Below, piece by piece: positions 8,898-17,893 of a stretch of 64,000 bases of DNA. Each line of letters begins with the position of its first letter. Position 1 is the first letter of the stretch. The notes below the pieces were generated by a model. That model searched no databases and had not been told where the DNA came from. It saw only the letters and a program-made list of their open reading frames with translations. This DNA is from an uncultured Pelagibacteraceae bacterium (GTDB taxonomy: Bacteria; Pseudomonadota; Alphaproteobacteria; Pelagibacterales; Pelagibacteraceae), in contig CACCBF010000007.1 of NCBI GenBank assembly GCA_902544135.1, forward strand, positions 1-64,000, read 5' to 3'. A program made the translations under genes and the position numbers.

Positions 8898-9878
8898 ATG
8901 ACAGAAAAGATAATAACAAAAAAAGTTCTTAAATGGTATGATTTAAATAAAAGAAATTTACCATGGCGGAAAAAAGTACCTTTATATAAAAAGCATTATT
9001 ATACATTGGTAAGTGAGTTTATGTTACAACAAACACAAGTTGTAACTGTTATTCCTTTTTTTAATAGATTTCTAAAAAAATTACCCACTCTTGCGGACCT
9101 TGCTAAAGTAAAAGAAAATGAATTAATAAAATTATGGGAAGGTCTTGGATATTATTCAAGAGTAAGAAATTTACAAAAAACTGCTAAAATTATAATTAGT
9201 AAATACGATGGAAAAATTCCAAATAATTATGAGGATTTGATATCTTTACCTGGTATTGGCAATTACACTGCTAATGCAATCTTAGCTATTGCCTTTAATA
9301 AATCCTGTATTCCTCTAGATGGAAACATTGAAAGAGTTTTAAAGAGATATCTTTATTTAAAAAAAGATGAGGAAATTCAAAAAGACAATCTAATAGAAAA
9401 AAAATCTATTTTTGGAATTTCATCAAGAGCAAGCGATTATGCACAAGCTTTAATGGAATTGGGAGCAATTATTTGCAAACCTAAAAATCCTAAATGTAGT
9501 GGTTGTCCAATCTCAAAAAATTGCAAGTCTTTTAAGAAGAAAGATTTTGATTCAGCTAAAATTACAAAAAAGAATAAAGAAAAATACTTTGTTCTTAAAG
9601 TTTATAAAAAAGATCAAAGGTATTTGCTTATAAAAAACACAAAATTTAGTTTTCTTAAAAATTTAGCAATTTTTCCAATGGAAGAGCTATCTAACCCAAA
9701 AAATTTTAATGAAAATCTTAGTTTTAAAATGTCAAACATGAATATGAACATAAAAATTCAATATCTCAAAAATGCAAAAAGATTTCCTTCATCTTACTGG
9801 TTTGATAGAAGAAAATTAGATAATTATATGCTTCCATCATTCACTAAGAAAGTTGTTAAATATTTAGAAAAAAATTAA
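8898..9878 (+). CDS. mutY: A/G-specific adenine glycosylase MutY
   Basis: Removes adenine mispaired with 8-oxoguanine. The 326-residue protein has the catalytic Glu in SEFMLQQTQV, the helix-hairpin-helix LPGIGNYTANAI and the catalytic Asp in PLDGNIERVL. It ends its catalytic part with the 4Fe-4S ligands in CKPKNPKCSGCPISKNC. The C-terminal NUDIX-like recognition domain is present but short. The TAATG overlap at 9878 couples it to the following flavoprotein gene. Confidence 0.96.
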   Translation: MTEKIITKKVLKWYDLNKRNLPWRKKVPLYKKHYYTLVSEFMLQQTQVVTVIPFFNRFLKKLPTLADLAKVKENELIKLWEGLGYYSRVRNLQKTAKIIISKYDGKIPNNYEDLISLPGIGNYTANAILAIAFNKSCIPLDGNIERVLKRYLYLKKDEEIQKDNLIEKKSIFGISSRASDYAQALMELGAIICKPKNPKCSGCPISKNCKSFKKKDFDSAKITKKNKEKYFVLKVYKKDQRYLLIKNTKFSFLKNLAIFPMEELSNPKNFNENLSFKMSNMNMNIKIQYLKNAKRFPSSYWFDRRKLDNYMLPSFTKKVVKYLEKN

Positions 9879-11023
9879 TGAAAAAAGTAGCTATAATTGG
9901 TGCTGGAATTTCAGGGCTATTTATTGCCAATTTATTTAAGAGAAACAAAAAGTATCAAGTAAATATTTTTGAGAGAAATAGCTTAATAAATTCAAAAGAA
10001 GGTTACGGTATTCAATTATCTGTTAACAGCATCAAAATATTAAATAAAATTCAGTTTGATAAATTAGAAAACAGTGAAAAATTTAATCCAGATAAAATTA
10101 ATTTTTACTCTATTAAGAATTCTAATAAGATATGTGAGTTAAATATATCAGATTTTAATACTGAAAGTTGTAAATATACTACTCTTAAAAGATCATCACT
10201 TATTAATTTTTTAAAAAAGGATTTAGAAAAAGAAATAAAATTTGATCACACTATTTCAAAGATAGAACAACAAGATCAAATCGTTAAAATTTCTTTTGAA
10301 AATAATGAAATTTATGAATTTGATTATCTAATTATTTCAGATGGAGTCTTTTCAAAGAGTAAAAATCTGGTATCAAAAAAGCAAATTGAACCAAAATTTA
10401 ATGACACATTAGCTATTAGAGGGATTATACCAAATTCTTCAAACATAGCTGATAAAAAAAATATCTCATTGTTTTTAGGTCCAAATTTCCATTATGTTAT
10501 TTATCCGGTTTCTCCTAATGGTGATTTAAACTTTATAGCTGTAATGAAATTCAAACTTTCAAGAAATGAGCAAAAAGATTTTTCTTTGTTTAAAGATGAT
10601 AATTATATCAGAAAGATTTTAGAAAAAGTTCCGCACTTAAATAAGAAATTTTTTGATAGTGTTAATGATATAAAGATATACCCAGTATTTGTAAGTCATG
10701 ATTTTTTTGAGATTAGTAATAATAATATTCATCTAATAGGAGATGCTTTTTTTGCTTTTTCACCATCATTTGCTCAAGGCGCATCACAATCAATAGAAGG
10801 TGCATATGAATTATTTGAGAATATAGAGAATAATACTATGAGTAATTTTTTTAGAAATAGAGTTGCTAAAATAAAGATGGTAAATAATCGCTCAAAATTT
10901 AATCAATTTGCTTTTCATTTATCTAATCCTTTAACAACATTATTAAGAAATATTTTTTTGAAAAGATTAGTAAAAAATAAAAAGTTTTTAGAGGGCTATC
11001 TCGGGAAAATATATAAGAACTAG
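9878..11023 (+). CDS. FAD-dependent monooxygenase, UbiH/salicylate-hydroxylase-like
   Basis: Class A flavin monooxygenase of 381 residues. The N-terminal Rossmann motif is VAIIGAGISGLFIANLF, and the second FAD motif near residues 285-305 reads LIGDAFFAFSPSFAQGASQS. Substrate cannot be read from sequence. Relatives include ubiquinone-ring hydroxylases (UbiH/UbiF/Coq6 type) and aromatic hydroxylases. It is cotranscribed with mutY and converges on ccrM, whose stop overlaps its own within CTAG. Confidence 0.8.
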   Translation: MKKVAIIGAGISGLFIANLFKRNKKYQVNIFERNSLINSKEGYGIQLSVNSIKILNKIQFDKLENSEKFNPDKINFYSIKNSNKICELNISDFNTESCKYTTLKRSSLINFLKKDLEKEIKFDHTISKIEQQDQIVKISFENNEIYEFDYLIISDGVFSKSKNLVSKKQIEPKFNDTLAIRGIIPNSSNIADKKNISLFLGPNFHYVIYPVSPNGDLNFIAVMKFKLSRNEQKDFSLFKDDNYIRKILEKVPHLNKKFFDSVNDIKIYPVFVSHDFFEISNNNIHLIGDAFFAFSPSFAQGASQSIEGAYELFENIENNTMSNFFRNRVAKIKMVNNRSKFNQFAFHLSNPLTTLLRNIFLKRLVKNKKFLEGYLGKIYKN

Positions 11024-12090
11024 CTATTAGAAATCAACCTTTGTCTTAAATGATCGATAGGAACTGCGTTTCCATTCAAGTTATAATGCCAATAGGTCCA
11101 TCCATTACAGCTCTCAGCACCTAAGATTGTAGCTGCTACTTTATGGATTGAGCCCTCGGTTTGAGCATGTTTGATACTCCCGTCAGCCATAATTTTTGCA
11201 CTGATTTTCTTTTTATTATCAAAAATAGTGGAGCCTGGTTTAATTATTCCTAATTCAACTAACGAGCCAAATGGTATTCTTGGTTTAGATCTACCGTTCT
11301 TTAGAGTATCTAAATAATCATCTTCTATAGGTTTAGTTTTACTTAATCTTTGCTCAGCAGCTTTAAAATAAGTTTTTTCTTTTTCAATGCCGTAATAACT
11401 TCTCCCTAATTTTTTAGCAACTGTTGCCGTTGTTCCTGACCCTAAGAAAGGATCTAAAATTAAATCATTTTTATTTGAAGTTGCTAATAAAATTCTGTGA
11501 AGTAGAGCCTCAGGTTTCTGTGTAGAGTGTACCTTTTTACCATTCTTTTTTAGTCTTTCAGAACCATTACAAATTGGCAATTCCCAGTTAGATCTCATTT
11601 GAAGATCATCATTTAAACACTTTAAAGATTGATAGTTAAAAGTATATTTTGATTTCTCAGATTTTGAAGCCCAAATTAAAGTTTCATGAGCGTTTGTAAA
11701 ACGTGTCCCTCTAAAATTCGGCATAGGATTTTTTTTATTCCAAATAACATCATTTAAAATCCAAAAACCTAAATTTTGTATTACCGTACCTACTCGAAAG
11801 ATATTGTGATAACTACCAATTACCCAAATAGCTCCATTCTTTTTCAAAATCCTTTTGCACTCAGTTAACCACAAATAAGTAAAGTCATCATACTTTTTAA
11901 AATTTTCAAATTGATCCCATTTATCATTTACTGCATTAACTTTCGATCTATCAGGTCTTGTGAGTTCATTTTTTAATTGTAGATTATAGGGTGGATCAGC
12001 AAAAATTAAATCAAAGGTCTCATCTGGAATCTTGTTTAATTCCTTCAGACTATCACCATTAATTAATTTATTTTTGAAACTTGAGCTCAT
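11020..12090 (-). CDS. ccrM: CcrM-type DNA adenine methyltransferase (GANTC)
   Basis: Beta-class N6-adenine methylase that in alphaproteobacteria methylates GANTC and takes part in cell-cycle control. Motif IV is DPPYNLQL near the N-terminus, and the AdoMet motif DPFLGSGTTATVAKKLGR lies around residue 220. The extra C-terminal domain (RPRIPFGSLVELGIIKPGS-like segment through the WTYWHY end) is the CcrM hallmark. I choose the ATG at 12090 (MSSSFKNKLINGD). A longer in-frame start at 12132 would run through the putative promoter. rnhB lies upstream, as in Caulobacter. Confidence 0.95.
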   Translation of the reverse strand: MSSSFKNKLINGDSLKELNKIPDETFDLIFADPPYNLQLKNELTRPDRSKVNAVNDKWDQFENFKKYDDFTYLWLTECKRILKKNGAIWVIGSYHNIFRVGTVIQNLGFWILNDVIWNKKNPMPNFRGTRFTNAHETLIWASKSEKSKYTFNYQSLKCLNDDLQMRSNWELPICNGSERLKKNGKKVHSTQKPEALLHRILLATSNKNDLILDPFLGSGTTATVAKKLGRSYYGIEKEKTYFKAAEQRLSKTKPIEDDYLDTLKNGRSKPRIPFGSLVELGIIKPGSTIFDNKKKISAKIMADGSIKHAQTEGSIHKVAATILGAESCNGWTYWHYNLNGNAVPIDHLRQRLISNS

Positions 12091-12107
12091 TTTATAAAAA
12101 TAAATTA

Positions 12108-12156
12108 GACTCGAAAAAGATTCTTGGGTCAACCTACGATTGAATTATGAAGACTC
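12108..12156 (-). promoter_or_regulatory. GANTC cluster upstream of ccrM
   Basis: The 109-base gap between rnhB and the chosen ccrM start holds three GANTC sites within 49 bases: GACTC at 12108-12112, GATTC at 12119-12123 and GACTC at 12152-12156. GANTC is the CcrM target. Known ccrM promoters in Caulobacter carry such sites and respond to methylation state, so methylation feedback on ccrM is a reasonable inference. No CtrA box is clear to me. Confidence 0.55.
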
Positions 12157-12199
12157 AATTTGTGTACCTAATTCTAGAAATATCAATATCTAGTGTTCA

Positions 12200-12769
12200 T
12201 TACTTTGAGGTATTTAGTTTATTTACAGGTGAAAAAGTTTTTCTGTGATGAATTGTGACCCCAAACTTTTTGATAGCCCTTAAATGTTGTTTAGTTCCAT
12301 ACCCATAATTTTGACCCCATGAGTAACTTTTATATTTGATGCCTAACTTTGAAATAAAATCATCTCGAGCTACTTTTGCAATAATTGAAGCAGCAGAAAT
12401 TGACGGTATTTTTTGATCTCCTTTGATTACAGATTTAAGTTTGTAGTTTTCTATTTTTGGTAATTTATTTCCATCAATAAAAATCATTGAGGGTTTTTTT
12501 TTCAATTTAAGGATTGCTCTTTTCATTGCCATCAAACTAGCCTGTAAGATATTTTTTTTTTCAATCTCACTGATTGATGCTTTTGCTATGGCCCATGTAG
12601 AATTTTTTTTAATATACTGAGCTAAAATTTCTCTCCTTTTTTTTGATAACTTTTTAGAGTCTTTTAATAGTTTTTTGTTTATCGAGAGATTTAAAATTAC
12701 AGCCGCTGCATATACAGGTCCCACTAAACTTCCACGTCCAACCTCATCAACTCCAGCAATTAATTTCAT
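12200..12769 (-). CDS. rnhB: Ribonuclease HII
   Basis: Cleaves RNA in RNA-DNA hybrids, including single ribonucleotides in DNA. The 189-residue protein begins MKLIAGVDEVGRGSLVGPVY, with the DE acidic pair of the active site, and later has IFIDGN and SIIAKVARDDF. The conserved acidic residues D, E, D and D are all present. It overlaps the uracil-DNA glycosylase gene by one base (TAATG) and is followed by ccrM. Confidence 0.96.
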   Translation of the reverse strand: MKLIAGVDEVGRGSLVGPVYAAAVILNLSINKKLLKDSKKLSKKRREILAQYIKKNSTWAIAKASISEIEKKNILQASLMAMKRAILKLKKKPSMIFIDGNKLPKIENYKLKSVIKGDQKIPSISAASIIAKVARDDFISKLGIKYKSYSWGQNYGYGTKQHLRAIKKFGVTIHHRKTFSPVNKLNTSK

Positions 12770-13488
12770 TAAAACTTTATATTTAGATCTTGAATTTTTT
12801 GCTTAATCATTTTTAAATCTTCCCAAGAATATTTCTTATTCTCCGGGAATCTAATTAAATATGATGGACTGTAACTAATCATTAAGGAGACTGTTTTATT
12901 TCCTATAATTATTTCTTTCCATTTCCCTCTTTCATCTGAAATTTTACTCTTTAACCCAGTTACAGCCTCCATTGCAGTTCCACCCATTAGAATTAACATT
13001 TGTGGATTAATTATAGAAATATGTTCTTTCAAAAATTTAGAATATCTCTTTATATCACTAGTATTAGGTTTTCTTTCATCAGTTGTCTTATAGTTTATTG
13101 AATAAGTTAAATAAATATTATCCATCGATACATTGATGGCTAAGAGCATCTTTTTTAAAAGTTTTCCCACTTCACCTTGAAAAAGTAACCCAGACTCATC
13201 TTCCTCGTCACCAGGTGTATCGCCAATTAACATTATAGAACTATTGATATTTCCCCTACCAAATAAAATATTTTTTGAAGCTTTCTTTAGATTACAATCC
13301 TCAATTGTATTTATTAGATTTTTAAGATCAGATAGTTTTTGTTTTTTTTGCGAGTTTGAATCAATCCGATTACTTTTTAAATCTTTATATCTATTTTGTG
13401 GCTCATTATTGAAGATAAAATCTGTCTCAAAAGTTTTAATGAAATCTTGCGTAAATTTAGTCTTTTGATTTAGGGGTTTTTTAGACAT
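12769..13488 (-). CDS. Family 4-like uracil-DNA glycosylase lacking the Fe-S cysteines
   Basis: Uracil-DNA glycosylases start base-excision repair of deaminated cytosine. The 239-residue protein has the family layout: GDTPGDEEDESGLLFQG (residues 89-105) corresponds to the GEAPGxxED...FVG motif A, with LILMGGTAMEAVTG (165-178) and YSPSYLIR (206-213) in place of HPSYLLR. Classical family 4 enzymes bind a 4Fe-4S cluster through four cysteines. Here the only cysteine is Cys65, so the cluster is probably absent. The first 50 residues are low complexity. It leads the UDG-rnhB-ccrM run. Confidence 0.75.
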   Translation of the reverse strand: MSKKPLNQKTKFTQDFIKTFETDFIFNNEPQNRYKDLKSNRIDSNSQKKQKLSDLKNLINTIEDCNLKKASKNILFGRGNINSSIMLIGDTPGDEEDESGLLFQGEVGKLLKKMLLAINVSMDNIYLTYSINYKTTDERKPNTSDIKRYSKFLKEHISIINPQMLILMGGTAMEAVTGLKSKISDERGKWKEIIIGNKTVSLMISYSPSYLIRFPENKKYSWEDLKMIKQKIQDLNIKF

Positions 13489-13499
13489 AGAATAAACTA

Positions 13500-15188
13500 A
13501 TGTGTTTAAAAAAAGTTTTAACGGTAATAATATTCATACTATTCTATCAGACTCATCTTTATTCTAAAAGCAATAGTTTCAATAATCTTAATTCAAAAAA
13601 TTTATCAAATTATTTTTCTGGAATAGTTGCTTTCGAAAACAAAAAAAATTCTGAAGCATTGAATTTTTATAACTCATCAAAAATATTGATTAATCAGCAC
13701 GATCCATACCTAAAAAGATTTGTAACCAGTTTGGTGCTAGAAAATAAAGTTTCTCAAGCAATTAATATTATTAGGCTAAATAGAGGAAATCAAAATACAA
13801 AATTTTTTGATGCATATTTATTATTAATTATCGATAGTTTAAAACGTGGTAATTTTAATGATGCTTACGATCAAGTTAATAGAGTAACAAATTTTTTTAA
13901 TGAAGAAAAATTAAAACTGGCAATTCTTAATATTTTAAAGGGATACATTTATGTTTTTAAAGAAAAAAACTATTTTGAAAACAGAACAAGTTACGGAAAT
14001 TTATCGAAAATTTCAGATGCTTTTCAAAAATGTTATTTAGACGACAAAAATACTGAAAATTATTTTCTAGAAGTAGTTAATAAAAGTGACTCTGACTACT
14101 CAAGATATGTATTTTTTTATGCCAGTTATTTAATTGAAAAAGGAAGATTCTCTACTCTTCGTGATGTTTTATCTGAGTATGACTATATAAATTCTAAATT
14201 ATTAATATCCCAATCTAAAAACTGGGTTGAAGATAGAAAATATGAAAAATTTACGAATATATTTTCATGCAAAAATCATAATCATGTAATTAGTGAATTA
14301 TTATTTTTAGTTTCTAACCTTTATTCATCCCAAGACAATTTTGAAAAATCTAACTTTTACTTATATCTCTCAAATTATTTAAATCCGAAGTTTATATATA
14401 ATTTATCTTTGGTAGCTGAAAATTATTACTTCAATGAAGATTTCATTAAAGCTAAAAAAATTTTAAAAGGATTTGATAAAGAGGACAAAATTTATTATTG
14501 GTTTCGTATTAAAAAAGAGGCACAAATTATATCCGAGGAAGATAATAACAAAAAAAGATCAGTTGCTTTTATAACGTCTGAATTCAATAAAATTAAAAAA
14601 CATAATCATAAGATGATTTTTGATTTAGCTAACTTTTATAAAAGTTCCAAAGATTATGAAAATGCAATAAAATATTATTCAAAAGTAATTGAGGATCTAG
14701 AGGATAATAACAAAATTAAAGCTGATATACTCTACAGAAGGGGCGGAAGCTATGAGAGAATTGGTAAATTTGAAAAATCAGATAAAGATTTGTTAATGTC
14801 TTTAAATATAGAACCAAATGATGCCTATGTTTTAAACTATTTAGCATATTCATGGCTTGAAAGAGATTATAAAATAGATGAAGCACTAGAAATGCTTAAA
14901 ATAGCCTATGAGTCAGAAAGCAATGATCCGTATATAATTGATTCAATTGGCTGGGCCTATTATTTAATAGAGGATTATTCGAAGGCTGAAAAATTTTTGC
15001 GAAGAGCAGTAGAATTAATGCCGGAAGATCCAATAGTAAATGATCACTATGGTGACATCTTATGGAAATTAGATCAAAAAATACAAGCAAGATATTTTTG
15101 GAAAAATGTGCTTAAAATGAAAAAAGCAGAGAAAGAAATGAAAGATAAGATTAATCTTAAATTAATAAGAGGCATAAAAAAATCATAA
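13500..15188 (+). CDS. Secreted tetratricopeptide-repeat protein
   Basis: A 562-residue protein starting with a signal peptide (KKVLTVIIFILFYQTHLYSKS). Tandem TPR units are clearest in the C-terminal third: FEKSDKDLLMSLNIEPNDAY, then ALEMLKIAYESESNDPYIID, then AEKFLRRAVELMPEDPIVND. Each is a 34-residue helix pair ending in an acidic/Pro turn. A TPR protein before ispE is usual in alphaproteobacteria. Its function is unknown, but it is likely a periplasmic or outer-membrane-associated scaffold. It starts 11 bases from the divergent UDG gene. Confidence 0.8.
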   Translation: MCLKKVLTVIIFILFYQTHLYSKSNSFNNLNSKNLSNYFSGIVAFENKKNSEALNFYNSSKILINQHDPYLKRFVTSLVLENKVSQAINIIRLNRGNQNTKFFDAYLLLIIDSLKRGNFNDAYDQVNRVTNFFNEEKLKLAILNILKGYIYVFKEKNYFENRTSYGNLSKISDAFQKCYLDDKNTENYFLEVVNKSDSDYSRYVFFYASYLIEKGRFSTLRDVLSEYDYINSKLLISQSKNWVEDRKYEKFTNIFSCKNHNHVISELLFLVSNLYSSQDNFEKSNFYLYLSNYLNPKFIYNLSLVAENYYFNEDFIKAKKILKGFDKEDKIYYWFRIKKEAQIISEEDNNKKRSVAFITSEFNKIKKHNHKMIFDLANFYKSSKDYENAIKYYSKVIEDLEDNNKIKADILYRRGGSYERIGKFEKSDKDLLMSLNIEPNDAYVLNYLAYSWLERDYKIDEALEMLKIAYESESNDPYIIDSIGWAYYLIEDYSKAEKFLRRAVELMPEDPIVNDHYGDILWKLDQKIQARYFWKNVLKMKKAEKEMKDKINLKLIRGIKKS

Positions 15189-15191
15189 TTA

Positions 15192-16034
15192 ATGAAATTT
15201 AAGAAGATCAAGTCATATGCTAAAATTAATTTAGCATTGAATGTTATAGGTAAATCATCGAAGCTTCATGAAATTGAAAGCCTGGTTGCTTTTATAAATA
15301 TCTGTGATCTTATTCTCATAAAAAAAATTAAAAAAAAAAACCATATTGTAAAATTTACAGGAAAATTTTCAAAAAATATTGGCTCAAAAAATAGTGTTAC
15401 TAAATTATTAAGAATTCTGGATAAAAAAAAATTACTTCAAGAAAAATTTCATATCGAGATAGTAAAGCATATACCACAACAGTCTGGGTTAGGAGGGGGT
15501 TCAATGAATGCCGCTAGTATTCTTAATTATTTTATCAAGGAAAAAATATTTTTTTTAGATAAAGAAGAGATTCATTCAATAGTTAGATATATAGGATCAG
15601 ATGTAATTTTAGGATTAACTAATGATTATCAAGTTTTAACCTCTAAAAACGAAACTAAAAAATTCAAAAATTGTAAAAAATTATATACATTAGTTGTTAA
15701 GCCTAATTTTGGCTGCTCGACAAAAGCTATTTACGCAGACGTAAGAAACTATGAGACTGCCAAATTTAATATCCCGAGAAAGAAAATGTTTAATCTTAAT
15801 TTTTTAAAAAAAATGAGTAATTCTCTGGAAAAAATTGTCTTGGTTAAACACCCAATTTTGAAAAAAATTAAAATTTACTTAACAAATTTATATAATCCTG
15901 AGTTTGTAAGAATGACTGGCTCTGGATCAGCTTTTATTGCCTATTATAATTCCAAAAAAAAATGCGACAAAGCACTTAGACAATTTAACAAAGAATATAA
16001 AAAATATTGGTGTATAAGCTCAAAAACTATATAA
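15192..16034 (+). CDS. ispE: 4-diphosphocytidyl-2-C-methyl-D-erythritol kinase
   Basis: GHMP kinase of the MEP isoprenoid pathway that phosphorylates CDP-methylerythritol, feeding isopentenyl diphosphate to quinones and to the carotenoids made by the crt genes in this window. The N-terminus has SYAKINLALNV, and the GHMP ATP-binding loop is IPQQSGLGGGSMNAAS. The C-terminal motif is MTGSGSAFIAYY. The length of 280 residues is normal. It follows the TPR gene by three bases. Confidence 0.95.
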   Translation: MKFKKIKSYAKINLALNVIGKSSKLHEIESLVAFINICDLILIKKIKKKNHIVKFTGKFSKNIGSKNSVTKLLRILDKKKLLQEKFHIEIVKHIPQQSGLGGGSMNAASILNYFIKEKIFFLDKEEIHSIVRYIGSDVILGLTNDYQVLTSKNETKKFKNCKKLYTLVVKPNFGCSTKAIYADVRNYETAKFNIPRKKMFNLNFLKKMSNSLEKIVLVKHPILKKIKIYLTNLYNPEFVRMTGSGSAFIAYYNSKKKCDKALRQFNKEYKKYWCISSKTI

Positions 16035-16067
16035 ATTTTATTTTTTTGTGTTATATCAATTTTATAT

Positions 16068-16141
16068 TGGGGCGTAGCCAAGCGGTAAGGCACGGGTTTT
16101 TGGTACCTGCATCCTAGGTTCGAATCCTAGCGCCCCAGCCA
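16068..16141 (+). tRNA. tRNA-Gln (anticodon TTG)
   Basis: The acceptor stem TGGGGCG (16068-16074) pairs with CGCCCCA (16131-16137). A discriminator G and an encoded CCA follow (16139-16141). The T arm carries GGTTCGAATCC. The anticodon stem CGGGT/ACCTG encloses the seven-base loop TTTTGGT, giving anticodon TTG (glutamine CAA). The gene lies 33 bases after ispE and only three bases before the cca start codon. Confidence 0.96.
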
Positions 16142-16144
16142 AAT

Positions 16145-17419
16145 ATGAAAAGTTTAATAGACAAATTTTTTTTCAGACGAAATAATCTAGACCTGGTAAG
16201 CAAGAAAATAAGGGACATATCCAAAAAAACCCCTGTGTCTCAAATATTTAATATTATCAATTCTTATTCATCTACAAGTGAACTTAGATATGTTGGTGGT
16301 TGCATAAGAAAAGTAATAAATAACGAAAATTTTGATGATATCGATTTAGCAACAAATATAGATCCAACAGAGGTTTGTTCTGCACTCAAAAAATGCAACG
16401 TTGAATTCTATGAGAGTGGAATTAATCATGGAACAATAACAGCAATAATAGGGGATAGTAAATTTGAAATTACAAGTTTAAGAGAGGATATTTTGACTGA
16501 TGGCCGTCATGCAAAAGTCAAATTTTCTAAAGATTGGAAAACCGACGCCTCGCGAAGAGATTTCACCATCAATTCTATTTATTCAGATAAAGAAGGCAAC
16601 TTATTTGATCCATACAACGGTTATGAGGATATTAAAAAGGGTAAAATTAATTTTATTGGCAACCCAGAAAAAAGAATAAAAGAGGATTACTTGAGAATAT
16701 TAAGATATTTACGATTTTTTTTAAACTATTCTAAACAACCACATGATCCTAAAATTGTTAAAGCTTTAAAAATGAATCTTATGGGCATCGCAAATCTTTC
16801 TAAAGAAAGGCTGATTGATGAACTAAGAAAGATTCTCAAACCAAATGTGTTAGAAAGTTTGTCAAAAGATAAAATAATTTTAGAAATTTTAGTCTCAGTT
16901 TTTCCTCAACTAAAACAATTTAATATTTTTTCTAAGCTAAATACTAATCTAAAGGATATGCTCTCCAAAGTTGATTTTATCTTTATCATTTCATTATTAA
17001 TTATCGATGAAACTGATAATGTGGAGTATTTCATTTATAAATTTAACTTATCTAAAAAGGACCAAAAAAGGATTAGAAATATAAGTGATTTTTATAAAAA
17101 AAAGATAACTTCAAAAACTTTTACTGAAAAAAATTTAAATTTGACCTTTTATCATTCAGGTAAAGAGACAGTCTTGGATATTCTAAATTATAGGATATTA
17201 AAAACTAACAAATTAGATAACAATATATTGGAATTAATTAGCAAATTTGAAATAAAATCGGTACCGACAATGCCATTTAAAGCAGATTTTTTAATGTCAA
17301 AATATGATATTCCAGAGGGCAAAATTTTAGGAGAAAAATTAAAACTAATTGAGAGTAAATGGATCGAAAATAATTTTCAAATATCAGAACAACAGATTGA
17401 AAACATAATTAATAATTAA
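16145..17419 (+). CDS. cca: tRNA nucleotidyltransferase / poly(A) polymerase family (CCA-adding)
   Basis: Class II nucleotidyltransferase that adds or repairs the 3' CCA of tRNAs. The 424-residue protein has [12 protein letters not shown] and the metal-binding DDIDLAT (a DxD motif), then [18 protein letters not shown] and [10 protein letters not shown], all diagnostic of the head and neck domains. The ATG is only three bases after the encoded CCA end of tRNA-Gln. There is no room for a ribosome binding site outside the tRNA, so the mRNA must be read leaderless after tRNA processing or from the joint transcript. Confidence 0.92.
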   Translation: MKSLIDKFFFRRNNLDLVSKKIRDISKKTPVSQIFNIINSYSSTSELRYVGGCIRKVINNENFDDIDLATNIDPTEVCSALKKCNVEFYESGINHGTITAIIGDSKFEITSLREDILTDGRHAKVKFSKDWKTDASRRDFTINSIYSDKEGNLFDPYNGYEDIKKGKINFIGNPEKRIKEDYLRILRYLRFFLNYSKQPHDPKIVKALKMNLMGIANLSKERLIDELRKILKPNVLESLSKDKIILEILVSVFPQLKQFNIFSKLNTNLKDMLSKVDFIFIISLLIIDETDNVEYFIYKFNLSKKDQKRIRNISDFYKKKITSKTFTEKNLNLTFYHSGKETVLDILNYRILKTNKLDNNILELISKFEIKSVPTMPFKADFLMSKYDIPEGKILGEKLKLIESKWIENNFQISEQQIENIINN

Positions 17420-17892
17420 ATATATTTAACATCTTTAATTTCAAAGTTTTTTTTACCAGCAGGAGTACTAATTTCGACTAGATCATTTTTATTTTTTCCG
17501 ATAAGTCCTCTTCCTATTGGTGATTGATAATAAATTAATTTACTTTTGAGATCTGCTTCATCCTTTCCAACAATCTTATAATTTATTTTTTCACCTGTAT
17601 CTAAATTTTCTAAAAAAACTGTTGATCCAAAAATAACTTTGCCATCATTATTCAATTTTGTGACATCAATGATGTTTGCTCTTGCGATTATGTCATTAAT
17701 TTCAGTAATTCTTCCCTCATTATGGGATTGTTCCTCTTTAGCAGCATGATACTCAGCATTTTCTTTTAAATCTCCATGTGAGCGTGCTTCAGCAATTGCA
17801 GCAACAATTTTAGGACGTTTTTTTTCTTTTAAAAAAATTAATTCCTCTTTTAGTTTATTTAAACCGTTTAAAGTGATTGGCTCTTTATCCAT
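17416..17892 (-). CDS. greA: Transcription elongation factor GreA
   Basis: Rescues backtracked RNA polymerase by stimulating transcript cleavage. The N-terminal coiled coil includes [20 protein letters not shown], with the conserved acidic tip pair. The C-terminal FKBP-like domain has [19 protein letters not shown] set the start at the ATG at 17892 ([10 protein letters not shown]), two bases before the hemF stop ends, rather than at 17910 inside hemF. The stop overlaps the convergent cca stop within TTAA. Confidence 0.97.
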   Translation of the reverse strand: MDKEPITLNGLNKLKEELIFLKEKKRPKIVAAIAEARSHGDLKENAEYHAAKEEQSHNEGRITEINDIIARANIIDVTKLNNDGKVIFGSTVFLENLDTGEKINYKIVGKDEADLKSKLIYYQSPIGRGLIGKNKNDLVEISTPAGKKNFEIKDVKYI

Positions 17893-17893
17893 T

